A DNA stretch of 5,164 nucleotides, taken from NCBI GenBank assembly GCA_026986305.1, contig JALSOU010000015.1, forward strand, positions 1 through 5,164. The letters are read 5' to 3'. Below, piece by piece: positions 4,994 through 5,164 of this stretch. Positions within the stretch are counted from its first letter, which is position 1; the number at the start of each line of letters is the position of its first letter. The notes below the pieces were generated by a model. The model saw only the letters and a program-made list of their open reading frames with translations. It was not told the origin of the DNA and made no database searches. The DNA is from Thermoplasmata archaeon. Lineage in GTDB: Archaea; Thermoplasmatota; Thermoplasmata; WALJ01. A program made the position numbers and the translations under genes.

Positions 4994-5164
4994 ATGTTGG
5001 CGAAGAAGTCCATGAAAAAGATGCTCAGCTTGCTGATTGTTGTCCTGTTCGTGATGAGCCCAATGGCGGTTTTCTTGTACACAGGTGAGGCAAACCAAAG
5101 TTATGGGAATTCTGCTAAGGATAGCGTAGGAGATCTAAAAATAGGCCCTAATACTAAGGATCCA
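4994..5164 (+). CDS. N-terminus of a secreted or membrane-anchored protein (cut by window edge)
   Basis: Only the first 57 codons are present, and the frame is open to the right edge. Residues 1-33 look like a Sec signal peptide or anchor. The basic start MLAKKSMKK (1-9) is followed by a hydrophobic core, LSLLIVVLFVMSPMAVFLY (11-29). A possible cleavage site follows GEA (31-33). The stretch after it (34-57) is polar and rich in Asn, Ser, Gly and Lys, typical of an exported domain's linker. There is no lipobox cysteine. A good ribosome site and its own promoter-like element support a real gene separate from the ligase. The mature domain is outside the window, so no function can be given. Confidence 0.75.
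   Translation, partial: MLAKKSMKKMLSLLIVVLFVMSPMAVFLYTGEANQSYGNSAKDSVGDLKIGPNTKDP

Noticed and set aside
4856..5098. 80-aa minus-strand open frame over the end of the ligase gene and the secreted-protein start.
   Set aside because: It runs antisense through the ligase C-terminus, the promoter-like element and a signal-peptide coding region that has its own strong ribosome site.

Overview
This window looks like chromosomal DNA of a euryarchaeon. The supporting signs are an archaeal-type phosphopantothenate synthetase, an archaeal-type CoaBC, a NifX-like protein, an Mrp/NBP35 ATPase, TATA-like boxes in the gaps, GGTG-type ribosome sites, and frequent AGA/AGG and ATA codons. The HMG-CoA reductase is class II, the type known in archaea mainly from Thermoplasmata and Archaeoglobales. 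A member of, or relative of, one of those groups is therefore my best guess, but the genus cannot be read from the sequence.

Layout. The left edge to 784 holds a minus-strand Mrp/NBP35 Fe-S carrier ATPase whose C-terminal end is cut off by the window. A 93-bp gap (785-877) holds a T-rich terminator for the operon to its right, a cluster of GAAAT/ATTTC repeats, and a likely promoter for mrp. From 4100 down to 878 lies a tightly packed minus-strand operon. In transcription order it contains an unrecognised 123-aa protein, a NifX/NifB-C-like protein, class II HMG-CoA reductase, and bifunctional CoaBC. The junctions are a 4-nt overlap, a 1-nt gap and a 17-nt overlap, so the genes are probably translationally coupled. 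A 75-bp divergent intergenic region (4101-4175) separates this operon from a plus-strand gene for archaeal 4-phosphopantoate--beta-alanine ligase (4176-4943). A short gap with its own promoter and a strong ribosome site then leads into the start of a secreted or membrane-anchored protein that runs off the right edge (4994 onward).

How the genes fit together. The ligase makes 4'-phosphopantothenate. CoaBC turns this into 4'-phosphopantetheine by way of phosphopantothenoylcysteine. HMG-CoA reductase consumes a CoA thioester to make mevalonate for isoprenoid ether lipids, releasing free CoA. The neighbourhood is thus a CoA-synthesis and CoA-use cluster, with two proteins of Fe-S or metallocofactor type (Mrp and NifX-like) interleaved. 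No tRNA, rRNA, CRISPR array, insertion sequence or prophage feature was seen. The core genes are well-known families. The less explained parts are the 123-aa leader gene of the operon, the repeat structures in the three intergenic gaps, and the cysteine arrangement of CoaBC.
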